A stretch of DNA of 64,000 nucleotides from Kuschelorhynchus macadamiae (taxonomy: Eukaryota; Arthropoda; Insecta; Coleoptera; Curculionidae). Shown piece by piece: positions 42,020 through 52,929 of this stretch. The first letter of the stretch is position 1; every line of letters starts with the position of its first letter. Under the pieces are notes generated by a model. It worked only from the letters and a program-made list of their open reading frames with translations, was not told the DNA's origin and searched no databases. The stretch lies in contig JAUTXW010005188.1 of NCBI GenBank assembly GCA_030620095.1, forward strand, positions 181,001 to 245,000, given 5' to 3'. The position numbers and the translations under genes are program-made.

Positions 42020-42720
42020 ATTCTTCAAAAATGTTTTTTTCATTCTATCCCTGGTTTTGATGGATGTAATAATGCCATTTGTGATACAGTTTTTAATTTT
42101 TTTGTTTTTTTTTTTTTTTACTTTAATATTATGTTTCTGTTGTTTTTGTTAAGAGATCATTGTATGTGTTTAAGAAAATAGCTGCGGTCATTTCAGGATT
42201 TTTATTCTTCATTCATAAATGCCAGTCTTACTACTGTAATTGCTTTAAATTATTTATGTTTAATTTAGTTTTGGTGATACATTCTTGTGTCTTTTTTATC
42301 TTTGTGTTTTCATTGTTATTGCTAAGAGCATTACTGGGCTATGGTCTGTTATAATGTTATAATGATTGTCCATGACTTAAGTGTCAAAATTCAGATTATT
42401 AATTCTTTTAAGAAAATATGATCTATATAGGTTCCTGTAGATACTCTAGGAATTTATGTATAATTTAAGGCTTCTGACGCCCTCGTTGAGAGATAGTTGG
42501 CCACACTGTTATCACTACCTTGCAGTATATCAATATTCGTGTCTCCCAGAAATATTTCTATATTCGCGTCGGTCTTGGCTAATATTGTCTGTAGATCATT
42601 AATAAAATCTTGTTTCGGAATGGGCGGTGGCTTATATAAGCCGAAAGTTATGTTTTTTTGTTCAAATAAAAATTCTTCCAAAAGTGGCCTTTGAGTTAAA
42701 TCATACCTGAGAGAAATCTA
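42020..42720 (-). pseudogene. Endonuclease fragment and linker of a non-LTR element
   Basis: The minus strand reads LYKPPPIPKQDFINDLQTIL and IFLGDTNIDILQGSDNSV (42530, a G-D-T-N form of the catalytic block). Then come PRVSTGTYIDHIFLK and NIITDHSPVML (about 42340), the D-H pair. A decayed linker CITNGIITSIKTRDRMKKTF lies near 42060. A long T run (42100-42120) interrupts it. The RT is absent; the left side meets the hAT relic. Confidence 0.6.
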
Positions 42721-43115
42721 ATATAATTTTATTTTTTAATAAGAATGTACAGACATCGTTTTTATTAAAATTTGCTTTATTGTGAAACATCAATTTAGAA
42801 CATTTTATTTACCTGCAGACTGGAAATAGTCAAAAATTCAATCTATAATAATTTAAAAAAAACTATTGCCATGAGTAGGAAATAAAAAACCCCACTGAAA
42901 AACCTTGTTAAAAATAGACTTATTTTACATTAAAAATAGAAAGTCAAATGATAAAAAATATATATAAACAATAACAAAAAATGTATATAAACAGAAAAAA
43001 AACAATGTATTAAAACAATCTCTCTATATGTCATTTAATTAAAAATTTAAATTAAACAAAATTAAAACCAAAGGAGTGGTAAAGAGAGAATTTACAAAGG
43101 AGATTACTAAGATTA

Positions 43116-43118
<3 letters not shown>
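42721..43118. other. A/T-rich spacer, nothing recognised
   Basis: Many A runs, no open frame longer than about 40 codons and no repeat boundary seen. Confidence 0.5.

Positions 43119-43173
<55 letters not shown>
43119..43173. repeat. (TA)n microsatellite
   Basis: About 55 bp of uninterrupted TA. It stands where the 3' end of the minus-strand RT fragment 43175-43640 would be and so may be its tail or its target. Confidence 0.9.
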
Positions 43174-43174
<1 letters not shown>

Positions 43175-43175
<1 letters not shown>

Positions 43176-43640
43176 TATGCTTTAAGATCTTTCAAAAATT
43201 TTATAAACTTTTTTCCTAACTCTGTATTCCTAATGCGATCTAGCAGATGGTTGTACATTCGTCTACTCTCGTAAATTAATGATCTTTTAGTAAATTCCCT
43301 GGTTAGCATAAGAAGAGGCAAATCGCGCTTGGTGAGTGTTGGGACAACATGAAGAAGCCTGAATGCTATGGTTCTTTAAATATTAGAGAAGCCATTTTTA
43401 GAATAAATAGAGAAATTAGTTGGCCTACGCCAGGGAGGAAATGAACAGCCTTTTCTGGAAGATAAGAACAAAGTTCAGGAGGTGGTACTGATAATTTCAA
43501 AGAAGGGACAAGTTGTTCATTCTTTGCAAGGCCGATAGGATAGAGTCGGTAGAGAGCTTCCGACTCAGCTTCATAATATGGTTGGATGGAATATTGGCAT
43601 CAATAAATATCCCAGAAATTTAGATACTTTTTCCTCCTGA
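43175..43640 (-). pseudogene. RT thumb and C-terminus fragment with internal deletion
   Basis: The right part reads KVSKFLGIFIDANIPSNHIM and LSTDSILSALQRMN. The left part reads LLHVVPTLTKRDLPLLMLTR and RRMYNHLLDRIRNTELGKK. The segment between the two (about 100 residues in complete proteins) is shortened. The element 3' UTR is missing or replaced by (TA)n. Confidence 0.55.
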
Positions 43641-43959
43641 AGAGCAAGGCTTACTAGATAGATAGATAAATCTTTAATGCTTCAACTTACAAAGTTTTAC
43701 ACACGTCCTCATATTGTATGTAAATGCACTTAAAAAATAGTAAAATTAAATAAACTTAAACATGAATAAAAGCCAGAGAATATCCAATATCAAATGAAAT
43801 ATACATTAATAACTTAACCTGAAACAAGTTACGATGAAATAGGTCATAGACAATCAACTTATTGACAAATACATATAAGCGAAGGTAATAAGACTAGCCC
43901 TAAATAGCATCTGTCAAAAGCAATGCTTTATATAGTAATATTAGCGGGCATGTATTCAT

Positions 43960-46349
43960 TAATGTCAAAAAGCATGCTCAATCAGCACTCTTTTAGTCAT
44001 TGCTTTAAATTGGAGAAGATTTAGCCCCCTTGTTGCCATTTTAAGTTTATGGTATATATTAAAAGGGAGAAAGTTATTTACAGATTTTTAATCTTGGTGG
44101 TCACAACTGGTTAGCATGTCTGGTATTATAGTGATGAAAGTGAATTGGAGTTATATAAGTGCTGGTTTTTGTGGATTTGAAGAAGGCTTTGATAAATTTA
44201 CATTGAAGGTAATGTCAGAATCTTCAGACGAATAAAAAGTGGTTGGCGATGCTCTCTATATGTTGCATTCCCAATAATACAGATGGCTTCTTTTGCATTC
44301 GAAAGGATCATACAGATTGACCACTATTACCCAATAAAGTGACACCATAGTCTATATGAGTATAAAAGAGAGCATAGTATGCTCCCAATAAGCTGATATC
44401 AAGGAAATGTCTTAATTGTCTCAAGGGAGAAATACTTGAAGATAATTTTCAACATAGATTATCAATATGTTCCTTCAAGGAAGGATCATCATCCAGAGTC
44501 ACACCAAGCAGCTCCACACTTTCCCCAGTATTAACTCTGTTGTTACTGGTGATTATCACCCTTTGTGTTTTTTCCTGGTTCATGCTCAAACCATTGTAGC
44601 TCGAGTAATGTAATTTTATTATTTAGGTCTTGTCGCTCAACAGCAGAAGTTTAAAGGTTGTGTCGTCGGCATAAAGAATACACTTTTCAGGAAGGAGAAA
44701 GTAATAAAGGTCCTTTATGTAGAGCGTAAAGAAAACTGGCTCCAGGATGGATCCTTGGGGCACTCCATGTTGAACAGATTTTACGCTGGAAATGTCCTGG
44801 TTCTGCCTTACACATTGACTTCTGTTTCCAAGATGTGATTCAAAAAACTGAAGAACCCCTAAAACCATACATATGTTCCATCTTGTCTACAAGTCTGTTA
44901 TGGTCAAGGCCGTTGACTACGCTACCAACGAGATCCGTCATAGCCTGTATATTTGAAAAGTTCTCCCTGAATCCAAACAGGGCTGGAACGAGCATCTTGT
45001 ATTTTTCAAGATACTTTGTGAGTGATGGTTTGAGCAAGGCCTCAAATATTTTGCCAAATATTGGCAAAATAAAAATAGGGCGATAGTTTGACAATATCAC
45101 CCTTCTTAAAAATCGGAACAACGCTACTGACCTTAAATTTATCTGGGAAGGTACCGGTCTGAACACACAATTCAAAATGTGGAACCAATGGAAAAATTAA
45201 AGTCTGCTGGGTTCCTTTAATTATTTTGCCATTTAGTCTGTAGATATCTGTAGCACTGGAGTTTTTCAAATTACTGATAGCTTTCGACATCTTAAGTGTT
45301 ACTGGCAAAAAATTAATTGATATATGTTGGTAAATCACATCTCATAGATTGATCACCAGAAGGAAAAATCTTGAATAATTTTTTTAGCTGTAGTAACAAA
45401 GTAATCAATCTCTCAGATTGAATGCGGCTACATTCTAATTCATAATTAACTAACCTCCAACAGTCCTTCATTTTTAGCTTCATTTAATTTATTCCTATAA
45501 TCTAGTTTCAAATGATCGTAAGCTCGTTGAGAATTTTCATCATTAGGATGATCTGCCACACTTTTAACAGCATTAAGTGTATTTCGTATCTCGCGAAGGT
45601 CCTGTTTAAACCAACAAACGGGCGTTCTTTGGCCACACTGAAAAATCCTTTTAAGTGGAAAACACTTCTGATATGTGTTTATCAGAAATCTGATCATAGA
45701 CCTTTGGGCAAAAAATTCTGACCAATCAACTGCACTCAGACGTTCACACATATGGTTTAAGCCATTTTCTGTAATAATTCTCTTGTAAATGGGTACACTT
45801 TTAATTTTTGTAGAGAGTACATAAGTAAGACTGAGCGCATAATGATCAGATAAACACCGTTCAAATATGTTGGTTACAAAGGAATCTGCTGTTACATTTG
45901 TAAATATATTGTCAATACAAGTTTCCAAATTTTCTGAAACACGACTACATTCTACAAATTTACTTTCAAGATTAAATGATGGGTCAAGACAAATCATTTC
46001 TTCAAGCTTCAAGGGAACAAGAAAGTCTGTATTCAAGTAAAGTAAAAAACTCTAAAGCATCCTCTTTTGCAGATCTATATACAGTAATAATAATATTGCT
46101 TTTATGGAGTTCCACTCGGCAAAACTCTTCGATACGTTCCGAGAGTATTTATTCCAATTAAGTGATGGCTACTCCTCCATGTTCAATAATACCTCTACAA
46201 AAACAAGAGATGACAGAGAAACCAGATAGTTCACCAAGTTTACTTGCTCCTTTTGTAATTATTATCAGCAAGAAAAAAGACAACTCTTCTATTTTATAAG
46301 ATAAACATTGAATGTTGATATAGAAAATATGTAGGGTATTTACTGTCAT
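43960..46349 (-). pseudogene. ORF2: endonuclease + reverse transcriptase (YADD), broken
   Basis: Endonuclease: LHIFYINIQCLSYKIEELSF (46330), a gap where GDFN is expected, then CIDNIFTNVTADSFV and CLSDHYALSLTY (45850). Linker VCWFKQDLREIRNTLNAVKS. RT: SSVVPIFKKGDIV (45110), NYRPIFILPIFGKIFEALLK (45060), GFRENFSNIQAMTDL with the FDxxKAFD block missing, GVPQGSILEPVFFTLYIKD (44740) and KCILYADDTTFKLLLL (44670). The C-terminus LPFNIYHKLKMATRGLN lies near 44050. The missing blocks and overlapping frames show several deletions; catalytic YADD is still present. Confidence 0.65.
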
Positions 46350-46559
46350 ACTGTTGTTTAATACAACCTCCTGGCTCCCCGTGTCCTGTAAAAATTTTGC
46401 TCATTTCCTCGCAAACCATCGGTTGAACCCGTGCCCTGCTTGTTTTTTGAGACTGGGTAGTTAGATCTCCATCTTTTTACATACACGTCCTTCGGCCAAT
46501 TCTCCGCTCAGAGAACAACGTCCAAATACTTATTACGCACAAAGATTTTAAATGAACTT

Positions 46560-47473
46560 GACCTTCCATCTGTCTTTAACTTGGACACAGTTATATTCTG
46601 CATTTTCGAGTCCATTCTAGTTAAATGCGACTCAACATTTGCCCGCTACACTGACGTCATCATCGGCAGTCCCAACAGTGATGTCAGATGCTGCTGTAAT
46701 ACCACTAGAACCATGTGCTGGTATAGTTGAGTTGCGGTTTAGATCTCTGGATGGCTCTGCATGCTTCTCTGTATCCACGGTTTGGCCGTTTGCAGCTACA
46801 ATATTTTTATTATTGATTGCCTCGCGATAATGCAAGTCCCTGTTAGCTTCAAGCATTATTGATGCTGAGCTAGGTACTGAAAACTTTACGAGTTCTGTGT
46901 TAGTTTCCTTTATCACTTTGACTACGTTAACAAGCTTTAAAGCAATGGGCGGTTTGAGCATTTAAATATTTCTCAATAGCAAATTAAGGTATCTTGGTAG
47001 GACAATTATCTGTGGTATTGACATTCATATCTGCTTTCAAAGGTCTTAATTCATCTTGTAACGTTTTTATGTTCCTGTTAAAATCTGAAATTTCTGACTT
47101 GGAGTCCATTTTTTTCTTGAGTAATTTAACATCTTCGAGTGTAACTAGCCTTGGATAATTGTTATAAACTTTGATTTTTTGTCCAGTTTAGATTCTCTCA
47201 GATTTTCTCAATATGGCCTCGAAGGGTAGAAACCTCCTTTTGAAGAGTCTTTATCCGTTTGTGGTAGCTTTTTGAAGTCACGCATTTGGGGCAGAGATGA
47301 ATAAGTGTTCTGTTTTGGGTTGGTATCACACGATTTTCTTGTTCCTGTGCCTTGGAACAGTCAGCACAAATTACCCTAAAACACATGTCGCACGGATATC
47401 CAAAAAGCTGTTATTTATTCTCTTTAAGAACGCATTAAAAATTCCATTTAAAACACTTGGTCCCTCCTGCCAT
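46560..47473 (-). pseudogene. ORF1: zinc finger + coiled coil (broken)
   Basis: The ATG at 47473 gives MAGGTKCFKWNF before a stop. In the next frame CDMCFRVICADCSKAQEQEN and LIHLCPKCVT make the CxxC-CxxC-CxxC finger (47198-47386). HKRIKTLQKEVSTLRGHIEK begins a coiled coil. After a gap the frame 46961-46632 holds a Ser/Ala/Thr-rich linker. A damaged FKIFVRNKYLDVVLSERR block near 46530 resembles the basic end of ORF1. It runs into the ORF2 start near 46350. Confidence 0.5.
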
Positions 47474-47508
47474 ATCAGTATATGTGTTTCTTGGTACTGA
47501 AATTAGTC

Positions 47509-47676
47509 TAAGTGGAAACGTTGGAATTTTAAGTTGCAAATATGAATATTGAAAATGTGACTGCAAAGCAACACTGCAGTAAACAACTAGCATAAGTGGC
47601 AACGTTGGATTTTTATGTTGCAAATATTAATAGTGGCAATGTGACTGCACAGCAACAGTGCATGATACAATTTCGG
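47509..47676. repeat. Two 84-bp direct repeats upstream of ORF1
   Basis: TAAGTGGAAACGTTGGAATT at 47509 and TAAGTGGCAACGTTGGATTT at 47593 begin two copies that stay similar through TTGCAAATAT, AATGTGACTGCA and AGCAACA-CTGCA to about 47676. Tandem monomers in the 5' UTR act as promoters in some mammalian LINE-1 lineages; that role is only a possibility here. Confidence 0.7.
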
Positions 47677-47995
47677 GAGAATGAGAATACTGTATGAATA
47701 GTTGAACTGGCAACAGTCAAAAATTGGAAAAGGAAAAGCAGACAGTACAAAGTCCCATTGAGAAATGGAATATTTTAATTCACAAAACAAAGGCAGAATA
47801 AACAATAAATCAGAGCAAAACAATAGTTTAGGATGAACACTGCACAATAAAAAACACAATTCATAGCATTGAATGAATTATTTGGGTCAACCTTCTGAAG
47901 AAAATCAACAAAAATCGCGCACCACCAACTAATCTAACCTAACCATGTTCTAGATAAGCAACACATATCAAATATGCATCCAGCAATGTAGGTTT
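47677..47995. other. Unassigned stretch
   Basis: Mostly A-rich. It contains TAATCTAACCTAACC at 47929-47943, too short to be called telomeric. No element boundary is clear before the RT fragment starting at about 48000. Confidence 0.4.
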
Positions 47996-47999
47996 CACT

Positions 48000-48930
48000 A
48001 GTATTAAATGATAGACGGTTTGAGTTACACCATCTCTATATCAATATATTATTCTTTAATTGTTTCAGATTGCTATGGTGCCACACAATAGAAATGTTAT
48101 CGACAAAAAGGGGGAAATTGCCGGAAATTCTTATACATACCAGATCTTTTATGTAGATCAAAAATAGAATGGGGATAAGCACTGAACCCTGAGGGACTAC
48201 ATATAAAATGTTGCCAGGCGAAAAGTGTTTACCTGCAATAACTACAGATTGACTGTGTACAGAAAGATGTGACCTAAACTATTCCAGTGAATTACCTATA
48301 AACTCATACCGTGAGAGCTTCAACAGCAAGATTTCATGATCCACACATAGAAACGCTTTAGATAGATCACAAAATACAGCCACTGTTGTTTCTTCGTGTT
48401 TCAAATTGATATAAACTGAATCTAAAAAATTAAAAATAACATCATAAGTCTCTTTAGAGGTTTCGAAGCCATATTGATATGATGTAATAAGATTAAAGGA
48501 TTTGAGATAACTGCATTCTCTATTCTTAACCACTTTTTCAACTGTTTTTGACATAGTGGGGTAACGCTGGAATCCAGCCAAAGTCTCCAGAGCAGAGTCA
48601 GGTAACTTCAGAAGTATTTCTGCACAAATTTCATCCTCCTCACAGGACTTACCATTCTTAATCTTGCTCAAGCAAACTTGGACTTTGTGCATGACTTTGT
48701 CGAGAAATGAAAATGACCCAGGCATGGAGAAGCCACTCAAGTATGAAATAGAATCAAGTGATGAGGGCAAGTTTGTATTAAGTTGTCTGCAATAGTGCAA
48801 TAATAATTATTTACTACATCTAGTATGTCTGGTTCCAATTCAAAGACTGTTCCCTGTGGCCAGATCTGTTGCGGAAAACTTTCCCTTTGCCAATTGTTTG
48901 CTGAGTTTAATCTTTATTAAAAAAAATTCA
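48000..48930 (-). pseudogene. Reverse transcriptase with FVDN active site, truncated both ends
   Basis: From right: VFELEPDILDVVNNYYCTIA (48820), SYLSGFSMPGSFSF, IKNGKSCEEDEICAEILLKL, a shortened fingers region, FCDLSKAFLCVDHEILLLK (48360), VVPQGSVLIPILFLIYIKD (48190) and FPLFVDNISIVWHHSN (48110). The FADD box has become FVDN, losing the second Asp. Sequence and the trailing W-H-x-S-N/D pattern place it with the copies at 4.9-8.5 and 9.0-12.5 kb. There is no 3' UTR. Confidence 0.65.
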
Positions 48931-48984
48931 CAATACAAATAAGAGGTGCTATAAGTAGTAGACTTAGGGATTTTTTAGATGATT

Positions 48985-49155
48985 TCAATATATCCAGTAA
49001 ATCGCAACAGGTATTATGAAGCACTGAAACTAACCCGAGGTGATGGTGTATTGGTTGCTGCAAAACACTGTTTGGACATATGTACACTTAATCTAGACTT
49101 TCCAATTAAAGAAATAGATCTCTTGGGTCTTAAAATTAACATTAACAAACAATAG
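48985..49155 (+). pseudogene. Short endonuclease fragment
   Basis: A plus frame reads YYEALKLTRGDGVLVAAKHC followed by PIKEIDLLGLKININ, resembling the GGVLIAV region and next strand of the APE-type endonuclease (compare GGVLIAVCNNL at 17.0 kb). Only about 55 residues are left. Confidence 0.45.
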
Positions 49156-49189
49156 TAAAAAAAGAGGAACTTAAAAGTCCAGTCAGCCT

Positions 49190-50165
49190 TTTTGTATCAA
49201 AATTTATCAAATTCTAAGGGATCATCATCAGGATACAACTGATTGTCTGTAAATATAAAAAAAAAACGAAATAGTGTAGAAAACTCCAAAGTTGGATAGA
49301 AAAAATAAATAAATTAAAATTAATAGTACTTACAGGAAACAGGACAAAAAACTTTTCACATTAGATAGTTTTGCACAAAACAGTTATGTACACAATAAGT
49401 TTAATATAACAAGGACATAAAACAATTATGTAGAAATACATTGCACTAATTGTTATTCATTTATCACAAACACATGTTAAAGCCGACGGTCATCCGAGGA
49501 AACGAAATTTGCTACCAATCTAAAAATGATGAAAGGTTCAAGTAATTAATGAAAAAGTAGTTAATTCAATATTGTTAAGTTAGCCAAATTGGGTCAGAGT
49601 CAAGGACGGGAAGGTGAAACAAAACGCAACGAAAGAAGAATAGTTGGAGTGTTTAGTTTATACAGAGTAAAAATGAAATTAATTAATTAAATAGTTCTAG
49701 AGCAGTGATGTATTGGCGATATGAGTTACCCAATTGATCATTTAAATTACGGGGAGAGCGATCTTGTGAAAGTGTTATCTCGATATTTTCAAGGATGTTT
49801 AGTTTTTCGCCTTTATTTACTGAATGCAATAATTTATAATTTTTATCTTCTTTGAAAATATGTTTATCGTTTTGCGGCAAGTTGTTCTTGGAGAATAATT
49901 TTTATGTAAGAGTTTGGAAAACCATTCTTTGTAGCTATTTGATACATTATGCTTTTTTTCAAAGTGGATTTTTCTTCTTTTAGCGGAATTGAAAAAAGTC
50001 GATAGAACAAACTATTGAGGGCAGCTAGTTTATCTGAAATATGATAACATGAATCCCAGGGGATCATGTGATCTGTTTGTGTAGACTTTCTATAGATTTT
50101 GAAATCGATATTGTAGGGCATTCTTTCGAGAGTAAGATCTAGAAAATTATTTTTTTTGTATTTTT
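49190..50165 (-). pseudogene. Penelope-like element: RT end and C-terminus, GIY-YIG mostly deleted
   Basis: The minus strand enters at NFLDLTLERMPYNIDFKIYR, then KSTQTDHMIPWDSCYHISDK and LAALNSLFYRL. This is the end of the Penelope RT: FLDLT-block, FxIYRKxTxTD, SxHxxxxKxAA. It continues as FPNSYIKIILQEQL. At about 49865 it jumps in another frame to HIFKEDKNYKLLHSVNKGEK and LNILENIEI, the very C-terminus beyond the GIY-YIG nuclease. The nuclease itself is lost. At 49215 GTATCCTGATGATGATCCC resembles Penelope UTR sequence. The stop is at 49683. Confidence 0.7.
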
Positions 50166-50179
50166 CATATTGAGAATAC

Positions 50180-51632
50180 TAAATTAAATTTTTCTGGAGT
50201 TTTAGTAACCAGAATAAAATTAAACCTTAATAATGTAACTTTATGTATTTTATGTATATATAGGCCCCCTTCTACAAGCATACCACATTTCCTTCAGGAT
50301 ATTGAGACTATATTTTCAGCAGGTTCCAGCAGTCATATTGAAATATTAATTGGTGCTTTGAACATTGATTTGAGTACTGACAATGATTAGGTAAACACTT
50401 ACATTACACTGTTATGCCATTTTGGTTTTTGTATGCCATTAATAACCCCACATGGTTTTTAAAACAGGTGTAGTTCCAAGCATTTTTAAAAACTGCAGTT
50501 GTTACACCCATACATAAAGTACGAGATAAATCTAAAATAAATAACTAGAGACCTATAAGCATTATTAATACCTTTGCTAAGATTTTTGAAAAATTTGGTT
50601 TTAGGGATGGTTTCATTACTGTAGATGCAGTTTGTTAGCTGTCCATTTTTGTAATAAGCAAACTTGACAAGGATGAAAAAGTCTGGCTGTTCTCTTGGAT
50701 CTCGCCAAGGCGTTTGACACTGTACCTCCTCATTTGCTCCTTTATATGTTGGAGGCCTATGGAGTAAGAGGTAGGGTATTGGATGCCTTGGGAGGATAGA
50801 TTACAAGTTATTAAAATAGATAGCATTTATGGTGATGGGCTTACATTGAGGAGTGGAGTTTTTCTGGGGATTATTGGTCGTAAGTGAGGAGGTCCACTAT
50901 TGAGGGTATGAAGCTAATAAAAAATTGGCTTGACGGTTTTAAATTAACACTTCTAAAACAAAATTATATAGCATTTTCCATTACATCAGCATAGCAAACA
51001 ATCCTGACTTTCTTAATAACCATATTGATGATTTTGAAAATGATATACTTGAAGTTGACTCTACTAAGTATTTGGGTGTTATAATAGATAAAAATCTAAA
51101 CTGGGATCAGCATGTTCTAAGATTGTCAAAGAATATTTGTGAACTTGTTTATAAATTCTATATCTTAAGTGAAATATTAAGTAAAAAACTTATGATTAGT
51201 ATATATAAGGCATTGGTTGAGTCTTTAATATGATATGGCGTGATTTTGTGGGATGGTATTTACTAGAATTCCCTGACTCCGTTGAATGTTGTGCAGATTT
51301 CAATCCTAAAAATTATATTCAGAAAAAATAAATTATATTCTACAGATTTACTGTATTCTGAGGATATTTTTGATGTTCATGCGCATTATTCTCTCACAAC
51401 TGGTTCTTATGTATAAAAAAATCCTAAAATAAAAAAATTGTTCATATTCATGAAACAAGAAATAAAACAAATGAGCACTTAGAGTTACCTAGTAGCAATA
51501 CTTCTAAAATGCTGAGATCATTTGCATACCTGAGGCCTAAAATATATAATCTAATATCTATTGAAATCCAATATAAATCTTTGCCAAGCCTACAAAGGTT
51601 CAGTGCAGGATGTACATATATAGAAGCTTAAA
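50180..51632 (+). pseudogene. Jockey-like ORF2 remnant lacking the RT active site
   Basis: Endonuclease scraps: CIYRPPSTSIPHFLQDIETI and EILIGALNIDLS (50350, replacing GDFN). RT: FLKTAVVTPIHKVRDKS, RPISIINTFAKIFEK, LDLAKAFDTVPPHLLLYMLE (50700), and LRSGV at the place of GVPQG (50855). Within about 40 bp the sequence passes to KLIKNWLDGFKLTL, beyond the active site. It continues LEVDSTKYLGVIIDKNLNWD (51055), ALVESLI-YGVILWDG (51220) and the C-terminus to 51632. Shared thumb sequence places it with the fragment at 39.5 kb. Heavily frameshifted. Confidence 0.6.
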
Positions 51633-51770
51633 TACAATTGAAACATTGTTCTAAAAGCCCTCTTTTATAGGCAAATAAACAGATTATGCCTACATAGACA
51701 TTGTTATAATTACATATTATTATATCAAAGTACAAGAGTTCTAACCACACTACACCACAACTTGTTACGT

Positions 51771-51813
51771 TCTGGACGCGCGTTGCGCTAACCAAGTTAG
51801 CATCATCAGCAGA
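51771..51813 (-). ncRNA. Degenerate hammerhead-ribozyme-like motif (Penelope-type UTR)
   Basis: On minus, in order: TCTG (stem I), CTGATGA (51809-51803), T, stem II GCTAAC-TTG-GTTAGC (perfect 6 bp), GCAA where GAAA is required, a short CG-rich stem III, GTC (cleavage triplet, 51777-51775), and CAGA (closing stem I, 4 bp). This order and the very short stem III are those of hammerhead ribozymes described in Penelope-like element UTRs. The single core change (GAAA to GCAA) should abolish cleavage. The strand agrees with the Penelope fragment at 49.2-50.2 kb, which would lie downstream. Confidence 0.6.
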
Positions 51814-52009
51814 TGATTAGGACTTAACATATTATTATTGTTATAAATCTTTTAGCTAGACACTCATGCACATACAGGTGTTACAGGATGCAATTTACAA
51901 AAAGTATAAGATGGTCTAAACTATTGATATAATTAAGTAAGTTCATCTATTGTGATTCATACTTATGTATTATTATTAAATAAGTTAAACATTTATATGA
52001 TGATAAATT

Positions 52010-52250
52010 TGATATTCTGGGGGATCTAAATATTACCAAATTTGGTAATTTTTACTGTGGGGGATTGCGTGATAATGGTTTTGATTGCTTAGTATTGTTT
52101 CTTTATTTATATAACTTATCGGTTTTTTTCTCCTGTGGTAAGACAGGTAATCATCTGGGCTTTCATAAAACAATATCTGATGTAGCATATTGTTTATGGA
52201 CATTCTTCAAGTTCTATGGAAAGGATTCCATAAACAACAACAACTTTAAA
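52010..52250 (+). pseudogene. Possible endonuclease fragment
   Basis: The plus frame reads DKFDILGDLNITKFGNFYCG and then CLVLFLYLYNLSVF, compatible with the hydrophobic strand, GDxN catalytic block and following helix of an APE-type endonuclease. No other block supports it, so the call is weak. Confidence 0.35.
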
Positions 52251-52259
52251 AGATAGAAC

Positions 52260-52865
52260 TCCATCCATAGCCAACAACCAATAAGAAATAAAGAAAATAC
52301 CAATGTTCCTAGTTTGATAGTGATTCCCAAAAAAGTGCAAAAGGCTGAACACACAAAACAAAATCTTCAAGTGAATGTTGAACTTGATGAACTTAAGGTT
52401 AGAATTTAAAACACCCGCTTATTGAAGAATGGTAGTGTAGTGGTCAAATGTCCTAATAAACAGGACATCGAGGCCCTAAAACAAAAAGTGAAAAAAGTTC
52501 AAAGGGTATGATATACAACTTACCAAATTGAGACTCTCAAATATATGGTAAGGCATATCCATCATTATTTCAGACGTTTCTAAGTGCGAGGAAGGTATTC
52601 ATTGAATGGGAGCGATATCCTATTTTTGAGGATATCTCCATACAGAGGTGCTTTAACTGTCAAGGACACTAACATAAAAGTGATAGATGTCCGAGTACAA
52701 ACCCGATATGCAAACATTGTGCAAAAAACCATCGTTTTTCTGAATGTCCAAAGATATATAAACATGCATTAACATGACATACATATGGCTAATGATCCTG
52801 TTTTAAGAAGTAAGATAGTCTGTGGTAGCTATGGCAACTAGAATTCATGAAGTTTAACTTGTAGA
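52260..52865 (+). pseudogene. Jockey-like ORF1 with CCHC zinc knuckles
   Basis: LLKNGSVVVKCPNKQDIEAL and KQKVKKVQ (52415-52500) form the RRM-like middle part. The second half has CFNCQGH-HKSDRCPSTNPIC followed by CAKNHRFSECPK (52635-52750), two gag-type knuckles (C-x2-C-x4-H-x4-C type; a stop replaces the residue before the first His). The element at 61.1 kb has the same order. Frame changes at about 52410, 52510 and 52580. Confidence 0.6.
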
Positions 52866-52929
52866 TGATTTGGATAGAACAGACTGTGCATTACAGGAGT
52901 GTATAGACTGTGAGCAGAATATTTTTACT

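Larger units (their letters stand above)
43655..47680 (-). mobile_element. CR1-like non-LTR retrotransposon with tandem 5' UTR
   Basis: On minus: a 5' UTR with two 84-bp direct copies, ORF1 from 47473, ORF2 endonuclease from 46349, RT, a C-terminus near 43960, a 3' UTR and a TATC-repeat tail (43655-43669 on plus: AGATAGATAGATAAA). The whole plan of an element is present, but every ORF is broken. Confidence 0.7.

Noticed and set aside
47925..47945. Telomere-type CCTAA repeat
   Set aside because: TAATCTAACCTAACC has only two units; not an array.
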